A DNA stretch of 64,000 bases. It comes from Bacillus pseudomycoides. GTDB taxonomy: Bacteria; Bacillota; Bacilli; Bacillales; Bacillaceae_G. Below, piece after piece: positions 52,517 through 62,349 of the stretch. The position numbers and the translations under genes were made by a program. A model generated the notes under the pieces. It saw only the letters and a program-made list of their open reading frames with translations, had not been told where the DNA came from and ran no database searches. The stretch covers positions 3,100,001-3,164,000 of the forward strand of contig NZ_CP064266.1 in assembly GCF_022811845.1 (NCBI RefSeq), written 5' to 3'. Positions within the stretch are counted from its first letter, which is position 1, and each line of letters begins with the position of its first letter.

Positions 52517-53818
52517 TTGAATTGGAATCAATTGTGGAAGAAAGATATGTCTCTTTTAATCATTTTAGTGTTAATTGTTCCAATAGCTGGAGAGCTGAAT
52601 TTTCATCCGTTTAATGATACATTTCGTGTGAGTTTTGGAACCCCAATTTTTTTCTTTTTATTATTATTTTTACGGAAAATACCGGCTGCTGTAGTCGGTC
52701 TACTTGTTGGAGTATCTGTAGTAGGATTTCGGGTTTGTTTTGATTGGATGTTACAAGGTTCTTTTCAGGTAACGGATTCTTTTTATTTGCGTTATCCAGT
52801 CTTTTTTTATTATTTTGTTTATGGAAGTCTTTTTTCGTTATGTAGAGTAAATAAATTCCATCAAAAACCAATTGTAATTGGATGTCTTGGGATTACAATT
52901 GAGATTATAGCAAGTATGTCAGAACTAGCTTTTTATCATGTTTTAGTACTTGGTACAACGATTACGATTTCCGAAATAAATAAATTGATTATTATCGCGG
53001 TTTTTCGAAGCTTCTTTGCCCTTGGTTTCTTAAATATGATGAGTTTATATGAAACGAAATTAAAAGAAGCACAGGTTCGGAAAGAAAATGAAAAGATGTT
53101 GATGCATCTTTCCAATTTATATGTGGAATCTGTACATTTAAAAAAGACACTTCAAAATGCAGAATTAATTACACAAGAAGCATATCAATTATATCGAAAT
53201 TTACAGGCTAGTAATGGTACAAATGATATAGAAGTGCACAGTAAAAAAGTATTGAAAATTGCTGGGGAAGTACACGAAATTAAAAAAGATAATCAAAGAA
53301 TTTTTGCGGGATTATCAAAGCTTTTATTAGATAAAAATCTTTCTGAGTACATAGAAGGTCATGAGTTGATAGAAATGATTGTTAGGATAAATGAAAAGTA
53401 CGCTCAGCTATTAGGAAAAGAAATAACATTTTCTAAAAACATAGAAGGTGAGCACAATGAGTACCATGTGTATACTGTATTGTCGATTTTAAATAACTTA
53501 GTGGCAAATGCTGTAGAAGCAATAGAGGGTGTTGGTGAGATTGTAATAAACACCTATAAACAAGAAGGAAATGTAATGTTTGAAGTAATAGATAATGGTC
53601 CTGGTATTGCACAAAAATATAAAGAGTTAGTATTTAAACCGGGATTTACTTCGAAGTATGATCAGACAGGGACACCATCAACGGGAATAGGTTTGTCATA
53701 CATAAAAGAGATGGTTACAGAACTAGGCGGAGAAGTAATCCTTCAAGATGGAGAAGATGAAAGAGGATGTAAGTTTGTCGTATGGTTACCTGAGTCTAGT
53801 TTAACCAGGGAAGGGTGA
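52517..53818 (+). CDS. Sensor histidine kinase, GlnK-like
   Basis: 433 residues from a TTG at 52517 with AGGAAG well spaced; a GTG three codons earlier touches it. Six or seven N-terminal helices and no large outer loop. Then a helical segment with H-box-like VHEIKKDNQRIFAGL, N-box NNLVANAVEAIEG, and ATP lid VIDNGPGIAQKY and GTPSTGIGLSYIKEM. Partnered with a YcbB-domain regulator as in B. subtilis GlnK-GlnL (YcbA-YcbB), which senses glutamine. Here the neighbours suggest aspartate or C4-acids as the signal. Confidence 0.8.
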   Translation: MNWNQLWKKDMSLLIILVLIVPIAGELNFHPFNDTFRVSFGTPIFFFLLLFLRKIPAAVVGLLVGVSVVGFRVCFDWMLQGSFQVTDSFYLRYPVFFYYFVYGSLFSLCRVNKFHQKPIVIGCLGITIEIIASMSELAFYHVLVLGTTITISEINKLIIIAVFRSFFALGFLNMMSLYETKLKEAQVRKENEKMLMHLSNLYVESVHLKKTLQNAELITQEAYQLYRNLQASNGTNDIEVHSKKVLKIAGEVHEIKKDNQRIFAGLSKLLLDKNLSEYIEGHELIEMIVRINEKYAQLLGKEITFSKNIEGEHNEYHVYTVLSILNNLVANAVEAIEGVGEIVINTYKQEGNVMFEVIDNGPGIAQKYKELVFKPGFTSKYDQTGTPSTGIGLSYIKEMVTELGGEVILQDGEDERGCKFVVWLPESSLTREG

Positions 53819-53822
53819 TGGG

Positions 53823-54755
53823 ATGTTTTATTACATCGTAGATGATGATGAAGTATTCCGCTCTATGCTATCACAAATTATTGAAGATGAAGATCTTGGA
53901 GAAGTAGTGGGAGAAGCGGAAGATGGTGCTTGTATAGAAGTGGATCAGTTGAATTTTAAAAAGGTAGATGTTTTATTTATTGATTTATTAATGCCAATTC
54001 GCGATGGCATTGAAACAATACGTCATATTGCACCGTCGTTTACAGGAAAAGTAATTATGATTTCTCAAGTTGAGTCGAAACAATTAATTGGAGAAGCGTA
54101 TTCTCTAGGTGTTGAATATTATATTACAAAACCATTAAATAAAATTGAGGTTGTATCTGTTGTGCGAAAAGTGATGGAACGCATTCGGTTAGAACGATCG
54201 ATACAAGATATTCAAAAATCATTGAATAATGTGTTCCAATGGGAACAACCACAAGTTCGAAATGAACCATTGCAAGAAGAGAAAAAAATAGCGGACTCAG
54301 GTCGTTACTTATTATCGGAGCTCGGAATCGCGGGAGAGAACGGAAGTAAGGATTTACTTAGTATGCTTGAATATTTATTAAGTCAAGAAAAAGAAAAAAC
54401 TTTTGAATATGGTTTTCCGGTGTTGAAAGATATTTTTCAACACATCACAGTTAAGAAATTAGGAGAAAGTGCTTTGGAAGTAGAAATTGATAAAGAAAGA
54501 AAGGCTTCGGAACAAAGAGTGCGTCGAGCAATTTATCAATCTCTGAACCATCTCGCTTCCCTTGGTTTAACAGATTTTGCGAATCCGAAGTTTGAAAGTT
54601 ATGCACCAAAGTTTTTTGATTTTACCATTGTTCGTAAGCGTATGACAGAAATGACAAAGGAAGAATTAACAACATCTGGGCACACGAGAATTAATACGAA
54701 GAAGTTTATTCAAGTGTTGTATTTTGAGGCGAAACGGTTAATGGAGATAGAATAG
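53823..54755 (+). CDS. Response regulator with YcbB domain, GlnL-like
   Basis: 310 residues. Receiver domain with acidic VDDDE at 6-10, phospho-Asp54 in FIDLLMPIRDG and Lys in ITKPLNKIEVV. A charged linker is followed by the YcbB-type C-terminal domain (QRVRRAIYQSLNHLASLGLT, GHTRINTKKFIQVLYFEAKR). Directly after the sensor gene. By layout it probably controls the symporter-aspA-malic enzyme genes upstream. Confidence 0.8.
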   Translation: MFYYIVDDDEVFRSMLSQIIEDEDLGEVVGEAEDGACIEVDQLNFKKVDVLFIDLLMPIRDGIETIRHIAPSFTGKVIMISQVESKQLIGEAYSLGVEYYITKPLNKIEVVSVVRKVMERIRLERSIQDIQKSLNNVFQWEQPQVRNEPLQEEKKIADSGRYLLSELGIAGENGSKDLLSMLEYLLSQEKEKTFEYGFPVLKDIFQHITVKKLGESALEVEIDKERKASEQRVRRAIYQSLNHLASLGLTDFANPKFESYAPKFFDFTIVRKRMTEMTKEELTTSGHTRINTKKFIQVLYFEAKRLMEIE

Positions 54756-54756
54756 A

Positions 54757-54790
54757 AAAGAGGATGCTTACAAGTGAGCGTCCTTTTTTC
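54757..54790 (+). terminator. Terminator after the two-component genes
   Basis: AGGATGCT / AGCGTCCT stem (one wobble) and TTTTTT. Confidence 0.8.
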
Positions 54791-54891
54791 TATGATTAAA
54801 ATTCTGAATATTTGTTGTTTTGTGGAAATAAAAGGGTATAATTGAATATAAATTTGTTTTGGAATACATATATAAGGATGTGAAATGAAAA

Positions 54892-55530
54892 ATGATAAGC
54901 ACTATTTTTAGTTACTTGTTGCTTGGAATTTCTCTATCAGCACCTGTTGGACCAATCAATATTGCCCAAATTAATAAAGGAATAAAAAATGGTTTTTTAA
55001 GTGCATGGCTTGTTGGAGTAGGAGCAATGTCAGCAGATGTTATTATGATGTTCTTAATTTATTTTGGGGTTTCTGTCTATTTAACAACACCTGTTGCGAA
55101 GTTGATCATTTGGGTATTTGGTTTCTTTACGCTGTTGTATCTTGGGTATGAAAGTATAAAAGATGCTTCTAAGCAGGTGGAGAGTAAAGGGAACGGAAAA
55201 AAAGAACACCCAATGAAATCATTTGCTTCAGGATTTTTAATTGCTATTTCTAATCCACTTAATATTGTATTTTGGATTGGTATTTATGGAGCCGTTTTGA
55301 CAAGTGCGATTGGTACAGTAGGAAAAGAACGAGCTTTATTGTACAGCATTACAATATTTGTTGGAATTATGATTTGGGATTTATTTATGGCGACTTCCAT
55401 TCATTATGGAAGAAGGTTTGTAAATAACCGTATGATGAAATGGATTTCTATTTTTGCAGGAATTGTTTTAGTTGGATTTGGGATGTATTTTGGATATGAA
55501 GCAATTAAAGGAGTTGGGGATCTCATATAA
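54892..55530 (+). CDS. LysE family translocator
   Basis: 212 residues, six helices. The family start reads YLLLGISLSAPVGPINIAQI, with KGIKNGFLSAWLVGVGAMSA, and the later SGFLIAISNPLNIVFWIGIY. Exports amino acids such as lysine, homoserine or threonine. Ribosome site AAGGATGTG. Monocistronic. Confidence 0.85.
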   Translation: MISTIFSYLLLGISLSAPVGPINIAQINKGIKNGFLSAWLVGVGAMSADVIMMFLIYFGVSVYLTTPVAKLIIWVFGFFTLLYLGYESIKDASKQVESKGNGKKEHPMKSFASGFLIAISNPLNIVFWIGIYGAVLTSAIGTVGKERALLYSITIFVGIMIWDLFMATSIHYGRRFVNNRMMKWISIFAGIVLVGFGMYFGYEAIKGVGDLI

Positions 55531-55533
55531 GAG

Positions 55534-55584
55534 AAGGATAGCAGCCAAGGAAGAAAATAATTATGCCTTAGCTATCCTTTTAGA
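55534..55584 (+). terminator. Terminator after the LysE gene
   Basis: AAGGATAGC / GCTATCCTT stem with an inner CCAAGG/CCTTA part; then TT. The 200 bp up to 55783 hold no gene I can support. Confidence 0.7.
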
Positions 55585-55782
55585 AATATAATTAGAGCAT
55601 GTCTTGTTGGAAATGGTAAAAGCCCTCTTTTCTATTATTTATTAATAATGTGATATGAATATTATTCAAGAAGGAACTCTTATGTCCTATCAAAATCGTT
55701 TAGTTTAACATGCAACTTTTAATCTTCATGAATAGTGGACTTATCAAACATGTTCGAAATTCTAAACAAGTTTAACTGAATA

Positions 55783-55814
55783 AATAAAACAGTGGCCTAG
55801 GCCACTGTTTTATT
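55783..55814. terminator. 32-bp perfect palindrome at the YndM stop codon
   Basis: AATAAAACAGTGGCCT and its exact complement meet with no loop. A- and T-runs on the ends make it a terminator for the minus-strand yndM gene; its stop codon lies inside the palindrome. Confidence 0.8.
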
Positions 55815-56307
55815 TTAATTTACCATTTGTATCTTCCGCTTTTCCAGGTGAATGCACTTTTTGTATTTTAGAGTGATCCACATATTCATCTGAAAACTCC
55901 ATAGCATATTTATCACGATGATGTATGTTAGATGACGGACGTAAATCTTCATCTTCATGTAAAACCATTCTTTTCATGTAAATATGAAAAAATATTTCTA
56001 CTATACCAATGAGAAGAGCTGCCCAAAAGGAGGATGCTGTAATATTACGAGTTAAATCTATATTTGTAAGAAGATAAATTAACACCCAGATTCCTAAAAA
56101 ACTCAACCCGAAATCTGCAATTGTAGCAACCGTATTTCCGTACTTAGGTAACATCAACAAATCTCCTATTAAATAGGCTGCTCCTGTAATTACTAAAGAG
56201 ATAAACAATATCCTAGGGATTGAAATACCTTGAAAAATGCCTAATATCATGAGTAGTACAGCGCTAACTGCAGTATATTTAATTAATAAGGCCACAACAT
56301 GTTTCAT
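55810..56307 (-). CDS. YndM family membrane protein (DUF2512)
   Basis: 165 residues with four helices (ALLIKYTAVSAVLLMILGIF, LFISLVITGAAYLIGDLLML, IADFGLSFLGIWVLIYLL, FWAALLIGIVEIFFHIYM), then a charged tail of about 50. The segment YLIGDLLMLPKYGN is the DUF2512 signature. Role unknown, often linked with sporulating Bacillus. GGAGGGACACTA upstream. Confidence 0.8.
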   Translation of the reverse strand: MKHVVALLIKYTAVSAVLLMILGIFQGISIPRILFISLVITGAAYLIGDLLMLPKYGNTVATIADFGLSFLGIWVLIYLLTNIDLTRNITASSFWAALLIGIVEIFFHIYMKRMVLHEDEDLRPSSNIHHRDKYAMEFSDEYVDHSKIQKVHSPGKAEDTNGKLK

Positions 56308-56552
56308 TAGTGTCCCTCCATTTTTTACTGTGTAAGTAAGGATAAAATATATATCAACATACTCTATATTTAGATTGTGTTGATGCTTAAAAAATACAGG
56401 AAATTATAAACATAAAATTGATGCAATAATCCCATGAAAAATATTTATTCGGCTATAAATCAGAATAATCTTTAGTTAGATGGGTTAATCATAAAAAAGA
56501 ATTCCATATTTCTTCGAATATATTTGAATGTTTTCCCAAAGGGGGATTAATT

Positions 56553-58226
56553 TTGAGCACAGTAGAAAATGCACTATCCATTTTTGCTTTAGGTGGAGTA
56601 AATGAAATAGGGAAAAATATGTATGCCATACAATATTCAAATGATATTGTGGTAATTGATTGCGGTTCTAAGTTTCCAGATGAAAGTTTATTAGGAATTG
56701 ATTTGATTATCCCGGACATTACATACTTGCAAGAAAATAAGGATAAAATTCGAGGTTTAGTTGTTACACATGGACACGAAGATCATATTGGAGGGATCCC
56801 GTATCTATTAAAACAATTAAATGTACCAATTTATGCAACAAAATTAACAATCGGTTTAATTGGAATTAAATTAAAAGAACATGGGCTTCAAAGTTTAACA
56901 CAATTATTTGTTATTGATTCGGAATCGGTTATTGAATTTGGTTCAATAAGTTTGACGTTTTTTAAAACGAATCACAGTATTCCTGACTGCCTTGGTATTG
57001 CTTTTCATACACCAGAAGGTACTGTAGTACATACAGGCGACTTCAAATTTGATTTGACTCCTGTAAATAATCAATACCCAGATATTCATAAAATGGCTAA
57101 AATCGGAAGTGGTGGCGTTTTAGCTCTACTCTCTGAAAGTACGAATGCAGAACGCCCTGGATTTACTCCATCAGAACGATCTGTAGGTGAGCGCATTGAA
57201 GAAGCATTCATCAAAGCTCGTAGAAAAGTCATTATTTCGACCTTTGCTTCTAATGTTAATCGTGTACAGCAAGTGGTAGATGCGGCTATAAAAACGAATA
57301 GAAAGCTTGCTTTGCTTGGGAGGAGTATGGTTAATGTAGTGTCTGTTGCTTTAGAACAAGGTTATTTGAATATTCCTGAGGGAATGTTAATAGAAGCAAA
57401 TGAGATCAATCAAATGGACCCAGAAAGGGTAGCTATTCTTTGTACTGGAAGTCAAGGTGAACCTATGGCTGCTTTATCCCGTTTAGCCAGTGGAAACTAT
57501 CGACAGGTAGATATCCTATCTGAAGATACTGTCATTTTAGCTGCAACTCCTATCCCAGGAAATGAACGTAATGTTTCACGTATTATAGATAATTTATTTT
57601 TATTGGGAGCCAATGTTATTTATGGATCGGGCAGTTCAACGGGAATGCATGTTTCTGGACATGCCTATCAAGAAGAATTAAAATTAATGCTTACTTTAAT
57701 GAAACCTAAATATTTCATTCCTATTCATGGTGAATTTAGAATGTTACATCATCATAGTCTATTAGCAGAGTCCGTTGGTGTTAAGAAAGAGAATATTTAT
57801 GTTATTAGTAATGGTGATGTAGTTGATATAAAGAACCAAGTCGCTTGGAAATCCAGACGAATACCTGCAGGGAATATATATGTAGATGGATTGGGTATTG
57901 GAGATGTTGGAAACGCTATCTTACGTGATCGTAAGCAGCTTTCTGAAGATGGTATGCTTGTTATAGTTATCACTCTTAGTAAAACAGAAAGGAAGATTAT
58001 TTCTGGTCCGGATACGATTTCTCGTGGATTTGTATATGTTCGTGATTCGGAAGACTTTTTGCAGAGAATTAACCAATTGGTTGTAACAACCATTAACAAT
58101 TTACAAAAAGAAAATGTTAGTCAATGGAATGTTCTTAAAAAAGAAATAAAAGAAGTACTTGGACAGTTTGTATACTCACATACAAAAAGAAAACCAATGA
58201 TTCTTCCTATAATAATTGAAGTTTAA
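56553..58226 (+). CDS. Ribonuclease J family protein
   Basis: 557 residues, TTG start after AAAGGGGGATTAATT. The metallo-beta-lactamase motif is VVTHGHEDHIGGIPYLLKQL (HxHxDH); beta-CASP parts include LALLSESTNAERPGFTPSER and HVSGHAYQEELKLMLTLMKP. The C-terminal domain aligns in length with RnjA/RnjB (555). RNase J acts as 5'-3' exonuclease and endonuclease on RNA. The normal rnjA and rnjB lie elsewhere in Bacillus, so this isolated TTG-start copy may be a third paralog, which sequence alone here cannot prove. Confidence 0.85.
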   Translation: MSTVENALSIFALGGVNEIGKNMYAIQYSNDIVVIDCGSKFPDESLLGIDLIIPDITYLQENKDKIRGLVVTHGHEDHIGGIPYLLKQLNVPIYATKLTIGLIGIKLKEHGLQSLTQLFVIDSESVIEFGSISLTFFKTNHSIPDCLGIAFHTPEGTVVHTGDFKFDLTPVNNQYPDIHKMAKIGSGGVLALLSESTNAERPGFTPSERSVGERIEEAFIKARRKVIISTFASNVNRVQQVVDAAIKTNRKLALLGRSMVNVVSVALEQGYLNIPEGMLIEANEINQMDPERVAILCTGSQGEPMAALSRLASGNYRQVDILSEDTVILAATPIPGNERNVSRIIDNLFLLGANVIYGSGSSTGMHVSGHAYQEELKLMLTLMKPKYFIPIHGEFRMLHHHSLLAESVGVKKENIYVISNGDVVDIKNQVAWKSRRIPAGNIYVDGLGIGDVGNAILRDRKQLSEDGMLVIVITLSKTERKIISGPDTISRGFVYVRDSEDFLQRINQLVVTTINNLQKENVSQWNVLKKEIKEVLGQFVYSHTKRKPMILPIIIEV

Positions 58227-58296
58227 ACGGACTGTTTTAAGTAATTGCTGTTTGATATTACTGTGTATACATGTAAAATGTTGTATAAGAGTAGAT

Positions 58297-58334
58297 AAAA
58301 ACATTAGAAATGTTTGTATTCTAATGTTTTTTTA
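58297..58334 (+). terminator. Terminator after the RNase J gene
   Basis: AAAACATTAGAA / TTCTAATGTTTT stem with an 8-nt loop and a T-run. Confidence 0.85.
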
Positions 58335-58383
58335 TATAACGTTAAGAAGGTAAATTTTTTATTTTTAGGGAAGGATCAAAATA

Positions 58384-61300
58384 ATGAGCTTTACATTAAA
58401 TAAAACAATAATTAAACGATTATGTGGAGAAATCTCATATAAAAAGGGTGAGGCCTATTATAAGACAGACAAGGTTGATATTACTAATTACGATACTCAG
58501 AGAAATATTTGCGAGGCAACAGTGAAGGGGAACGGAGATTTCTATGTCAAGATAGAAACTGCTCATAATGGTGATATTGTTGGGGAATGCAGTTGTCCTT
58601 CACTTGCTTCTTTTCATACATATTGTCAACATATTGCAGCTGCACTATTATATATAAATAATTTTCAACGAAGTGGACAATCGTTAGAAGTTAATTCAAA
58701 CAAGGATTCCATGAACTCTAAAGATGCTCAACTAGCGAGTGGTATGTTGAATTTATTTGATGAAAAGCCACTGCGACCTAAAAGTAAGCAACACCGATTT
58801 GATACACGAAAAATACTTGATGTGGAATTCATTTGTATTCCAGTATCTTCTAAAAACGGGGGGGCGCTGTTTGGTATTCAGGTAAAGTTAGAGAAGTTAT
58901 ACACTGTATATAAGCTTAGAGAGTTTCTTAATAGAGTGGAGCAGAGAGAGTCCTTCATATGTTCAAATGATTTTACTTATACACCAGAGATCTACAGCTT
59001 TCAACAAGAAACAGATGCTGTTATTCAACTGTTGATTCAAATGTATCGGAATGAAAAAATGTATGTAGAATCGTTACAAATGGACTGTGAACAAAATGAA
59101 AGTATGATTTTAATTCCACCAACTTCTTGGAAGGAGATGCTTTCTCTGCTTTCTAATAATTCATTTGTAAGACTACAACATGATGGGAAATCATTTCATA
59201 GTGTGCATGTCTCAAAAGGGCTGCTGCCTTTAGCTTTTGAGTTCAATAAGGGTGTAAACGGAGGATATACACTTCAGATTGATGGATTACAACAAGTTCA
59301 AGTCATGGATACATATGGTTATGCTCTTTTTGAAGGGAAGCTATATCATTTAAACGCGGGAGATTGTAATCGACTGGTTGATTTAAAAAGAATGATGAAT
59401 CGTTCTGGCAGTAATCAATTTCATATTTCGGCTGAGAAAATGGAACAATTTGTAGCGAAAGTAGTACCAGGTTTAATGAAGCTAGGAAATGTTCGAATTG
59501 ACGAGGTTATATCGGAGCACGTTGAAACCCCTCCTTTGAAAGCGAAACTATTTTTAGACCGAGTTAAAAATCGATTATTAGCAGGGCTTGAATTTCAATA
59601 TGGAAATGTGGTTATCAATCCGTTAGAAGAGGATGGACAACCGTCTGTCTTCAATCGGGATGAGAAAAAAGAACGAGAGATTTTAGAAATTATGAATGCG
59701 AGTGCCTTTGCCAAAACGGAAGGCGGGTATTTTATGCATAATGAGGAAGCGGAATATAATTTCTTATACCACGTTGTTCCAAAACTAAAAAGTATACTTG
59801 ATATTTACGCAACTACGGCTATTAAGTTGCGTATTCATCGAGGAAACAGTGGGCCTCTCATAAGAGTAAGGCGGAAAGAGCGAATTGATTGGTTAGCATT
59901 TCGTTTTGATATAAAAGGGATTCCTGAAGCTGAGATTAAAGGTGTGTTGGCAGCACTTGAGGAGAAACGTAAATATTATCGATTAGCAAACGGTTCTTTA
60001 CTATCGCTAGAGAGCAAGGAATTTAATGAAGTTAACCAGTTTATAAAGAAATCGGGTATTCGCAAGGAATTTCTAAAAGGAGAAGAGGTGAATGTACCTC
60101 TCGTGCGCAGTGTGAAATGGATGAGTTCACTTCAAGAAGGAAGTGTTCTAAGTTTAGATCAATCCGTTCAAGAATTAATGGAAAACATTCGAAATCCTAA
60201 AAATATGAAATTCGTTGTACCAGACAGCTTGATTTCAGTACTTAGAGAGTATCAAAAAGATGGATTCAAATGGATGAAAACACTTGCACATTATCGATTT
60301 GGCGGTATTTTAGCAGATGATATGGGACTTGGAAAAACGCTGCAAAGCATTGCTTTTATCGTTTCAGTTTTACCTGAAATTCGAGAGAAGAAACTACCTG
60401 TATTAGTCGTATCGCCTTCTTCTTTAGTGTATAACTGGCTTAGTGAAATAAAGAAATTTACTCCGAATATACGAGCTGCTATTGTGGATGGGAATCAAAC
60501 AGAACGTAGAAAAATTTTAAAAGATACTACAAAGTATGATGTCATTATTACGTCATATCCTTTATTACGAAGAGATGTAAGGCAATATGCACAGCCGTTT
60601 CATACATTCTTTCTTGATGAGGCACAAGCATTTAAAAATCATATGACGCAAACCGCAAAGGCAGTGAAAACGATTCAAGCAGAGTATCGTTTTGGATTGA
60701 CCGGAACGCCTGTAGAGAATTCTTTGGAGGAACTTTGGTCTATTTTCAATGTAGTATTCCCGGAATTGTTACCAGGACGAAAAGAATTTGGGGACTTGAA
60801 GCGTGAAAATATTGCAAAGCGGGTGAAGCCGTTCGTATTACGTCGTTTGAAAGAAGATGTATTAAAAGAGTTACCAGAGAAAATTGAGCACTTACAGTCT
60901 TCAGAGTTACTCCCAGAGCAGAAAAAAATATATGCAGCATATTTAGCAAAATTGAGAGAAGAAACATTAAAACATTTAGATAAAGATACATTGCGTAAAA
61001 ATAAAATTAGAATCTTAGCCGGCTTGACGAGACTTCGGCAAATTTGTTGCCACCCAGGTTTGTTTGTAGACGATTACAAGGGAAGTTCAGCTAAGTTTGA
61101 ACAACTACTCGAAATTGTAGAGGAGTGCAGAAGTATCGGGAAAAGAATTCTTATCTTTTCGCAATTTACGAAGATGCTTTCCATTATTGGACGTGAATTG
61201 AATCGTAAAGCTATACCGTATTTCTATTTAGATGGGAATACGCCATCAGCTGAGCGTGTAGAACTATGCAATCGATTTAACGAGGGGGAAGGCGATTTAT

Positions 61301-61599
61301 TCCTCATCTCTTTAAAGGCAGGCGGTACGGGGCTGAATTTAACTGGGGCTGACACTGTTATACTATACGATTTATGGTGGAATCCTGCGGTCGAACAGCA
61401 AGCAGCAGATCGTGCTTATCGAATGGGACAAAAGAATACTGTACAAGTAATCAAATTAGTAGCACATGGCACAATTGAAGAAAAAATGAATGAGTTACAA
61501 GAGAGTAAGAAGCATTTAATTGCAGAAGTGATTGAGCCAGGGCAGGAGAAGTTATCTTCGATTACGGAGGAAGAAATTAGAGAGATTTTTATGATTTAA
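58384..61599 (+). CDS. SNF2-family helicase with N-terminal SWIM zinc finger
   Basis: 1071 residues. SWIM finger near 65-90: GECSCPSLASFHTYCQHIAA (CxC...CxH). The middle, about 130-600, is the bacterial SNF2-associated region. SWI2/SNF2 ATPase: GGILADDMGLGKTLQSIAFI (Walker A), FFLDEAQAFKNHMTQ (box II as DEAQ), FGLTGTPVENSLEELWSIFN, and in the C-lobe FLISLKAGGTGLNLTGADTV with QQAADRAYRMGQKN. Moves on or remodels DNA-protein complexes. Stand-alone gene with AAGGATC upstream; no defence partner genes are next to it. Confidence 0.9.
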   Translation: MSFTLNKTIIKRLCGEISYKKGEAYYKTDKVDITNYDTQRNICEATVKGNGDFYVKIETAHNGDIVGECSCPSLASFHTYCQHIAAALLYINNFQRSGQSLEVNSNKDSMNSKDAQLASGMLNLFDEKPLRPKSKQHRFDTRKILDVEFICIPVSSKNGGALFGIQVKLEKLYTVYKLREFLNRVEQRESFICSNDFTYTPEIYSFQQETDAVIQLLIQMYRNEKMYVESLQMDCEQNESMILIPPTSWKEMLSLLSNNSFVRLQHDGKSFHSVHVSKGLLPLAFEFNKGVNGGYTLQIDGLQQVQVMDTYGYALFEGKLYHLNAGDCNRLVDLKRMMNRSGSNQFHISAEKMEQFVAKVVPGLMKLGNVRIDEVISEHVETPPLKAKLFLDRVKNRLLAGLEFQYGNVVINPLEEDGQPSVFNRDEKKEREILEIMNASAFAKTEGGYFMHNEEAEYNFLYHVVPKLKSILDIYATTAIKLRIHRGNSGPLIRVRRKERIDWLAFRFDIKGIPEAEIKGVLAALEEKRKYYRLANGSLLSLESKEFNEVNQFIKKSGIRKEFLKGEEVNVPLVRSVKWMSSLQEGSVLSLDQSVQELMENIRNPKNMKFVVPDSLISVLREYQKDGFKWMKTLAHYRFGGILADDMGLGKTLQSIAFIVSVLPEIREKKLPVLVVSPSSLVYNWLSEIKKFTPNIRAAIVDGNQTERRKILKDTTKYDVIITSYPLLRRDVRQYAQPFHTFFLDEAQAFKNHMTQTAKAVKTIQAEYRFGLTGTPVENSLEELWSIFNVVFPELLPGRKEFGDLKRENIAKRVKPFVLRRLKEDVLKELPEKIEHLQSSELLPEQKKIYAAYLAKLREETLKHLDKDTLRKNKIRILAGLTRLRQICCHPGLFVDDYKGSSAKFEQLLEIVEECRSIGKRILIFSQFTKMLSIIGRELNRKAIPYFYLDGNTPSAERVELCNRFNEGEGDLFLISLKAGGTGLNLTGADTVILYDLWWNPAVEQQAADRAYRMGQKNTVQVIKLVAHGTIEEKMNELQESKKHLIAEVIEPGQEKLSSITEEEIREIFMI

Positions 61600-61605
61600 C
61601 ATAAT

Positions 61606-61648
61606 AAAAAAGCTATTCTTCCATAGATACGAAAGAATAGCTTTTTCA
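61606..61648 (+). terminator. Terminator after the helicase gene
   Basis: AAAAAGCTATTCTT / AAGAATAGCTTTTT stem with a 12-nt loop and a T-run. Confidence 0.85.
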
Positions 61649-61746
61649 TTATGAACGTAATAATCACATTTTTCTTCGTTTAAAATAAGTGGACATTAAG
61701 GCTAGTTATCATGCTTTGGATTACTTGTTTTTACGAGGGTTTTTAG

Positions 61747-61881
61747 TTATTTTTTTGTACCTTTACTTTTATAAGGTTTCGCATTTTTCTTTTTCTTAGC
61801 GCTAGATTGCCAACGGTTCCAGCCCTTACTCCCTGTTCCTTGACCGGTACCTTTCTTAGCTTTTGCTTTCGTTTTACTCAT
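61747..61881 (-). CDS. Small basic DUF3934 protein
   Basis: 44 residues: MSKTKAKAKKGTGQGTGSKG, then WNRWQSSAKKKKNAKPYKSK. Very rich in Lys and Gly, with the WNRWQ core of DUF3934, a family of unknown role in Bacillus. CGGAGTGATAAT precedes the ATG. Too short for ordinary gene finders. Confidence 0.75.
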   Translation of the reverse strand: MSKTKAKAKKGTGQGTGSKGWNRWQSSAKKKKNAKPYKSKGTKK

Positions 61882-62131
61882 ATTATCACTCCGTTACTAT
61901 TCTATAAAAAATCTATTTTGATAGCAGTCAATGTCTTTGAAATATAATCTTGATCTATGACTATGTTTGTTCCTATTCGTTATGGATCAGAACAAACAAC
62001 TGAATGATATAGTATATCATAAAATCGGCAGTAATTTGATGTATTATGAAATCATTATCGAAATTTGCATAGATTTCTTCGAATTGTAGAACGTTATACA
62101 TATGAAAAGAATTGCAAGGGAAATGAAAAAT

Positions 62132-62242
62132 ATGAGAAATACAATGGATTCTGTTTTTCGGACGCTTACCCTTCTTGTCATATATATGATGGTTACTTTA
62201 GGTAAAGGGTTTTTCGAATCGAAGTTACAAAAGAAGCGATAA
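62132..62242 (+). CDS. Small membrane peptide
   Basis: 36 residues beginning MRNTMDSVFRTLTLLVIYMM, with one helix and a basic tail (FFESKLQKKR). AAGGG lies 11 nt upstream; two earlier in-frame ATGs (62102, 62123) would lengthen it. Function unknown; it sits just before the T-box leader. Confidence 0.45.
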   Translation: MRNTMDSVFRTLTLLVIYMMVTLGKGFFESKLQKKR

Positions 62243-62349
62243 CTCTCATAAAGTTTTAAAGAATCGCTAAAGAGTTAAAATAAAGAATTGAAAAATATTT
62301 TTAAATTTTTGTTGACTTTCTTGTTTTTTTGTATAGAATAATCATTAAT

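Noticed and set aside
58384..61599. SNF2 helicase and nearby RNase J as a phage-defence island
   Set aside because: The genes are separated by terminators, no methylase, nuclease or other partner is nearby, and SWIM-SNF2 proteins are common housekeeping genes in Bacillus.
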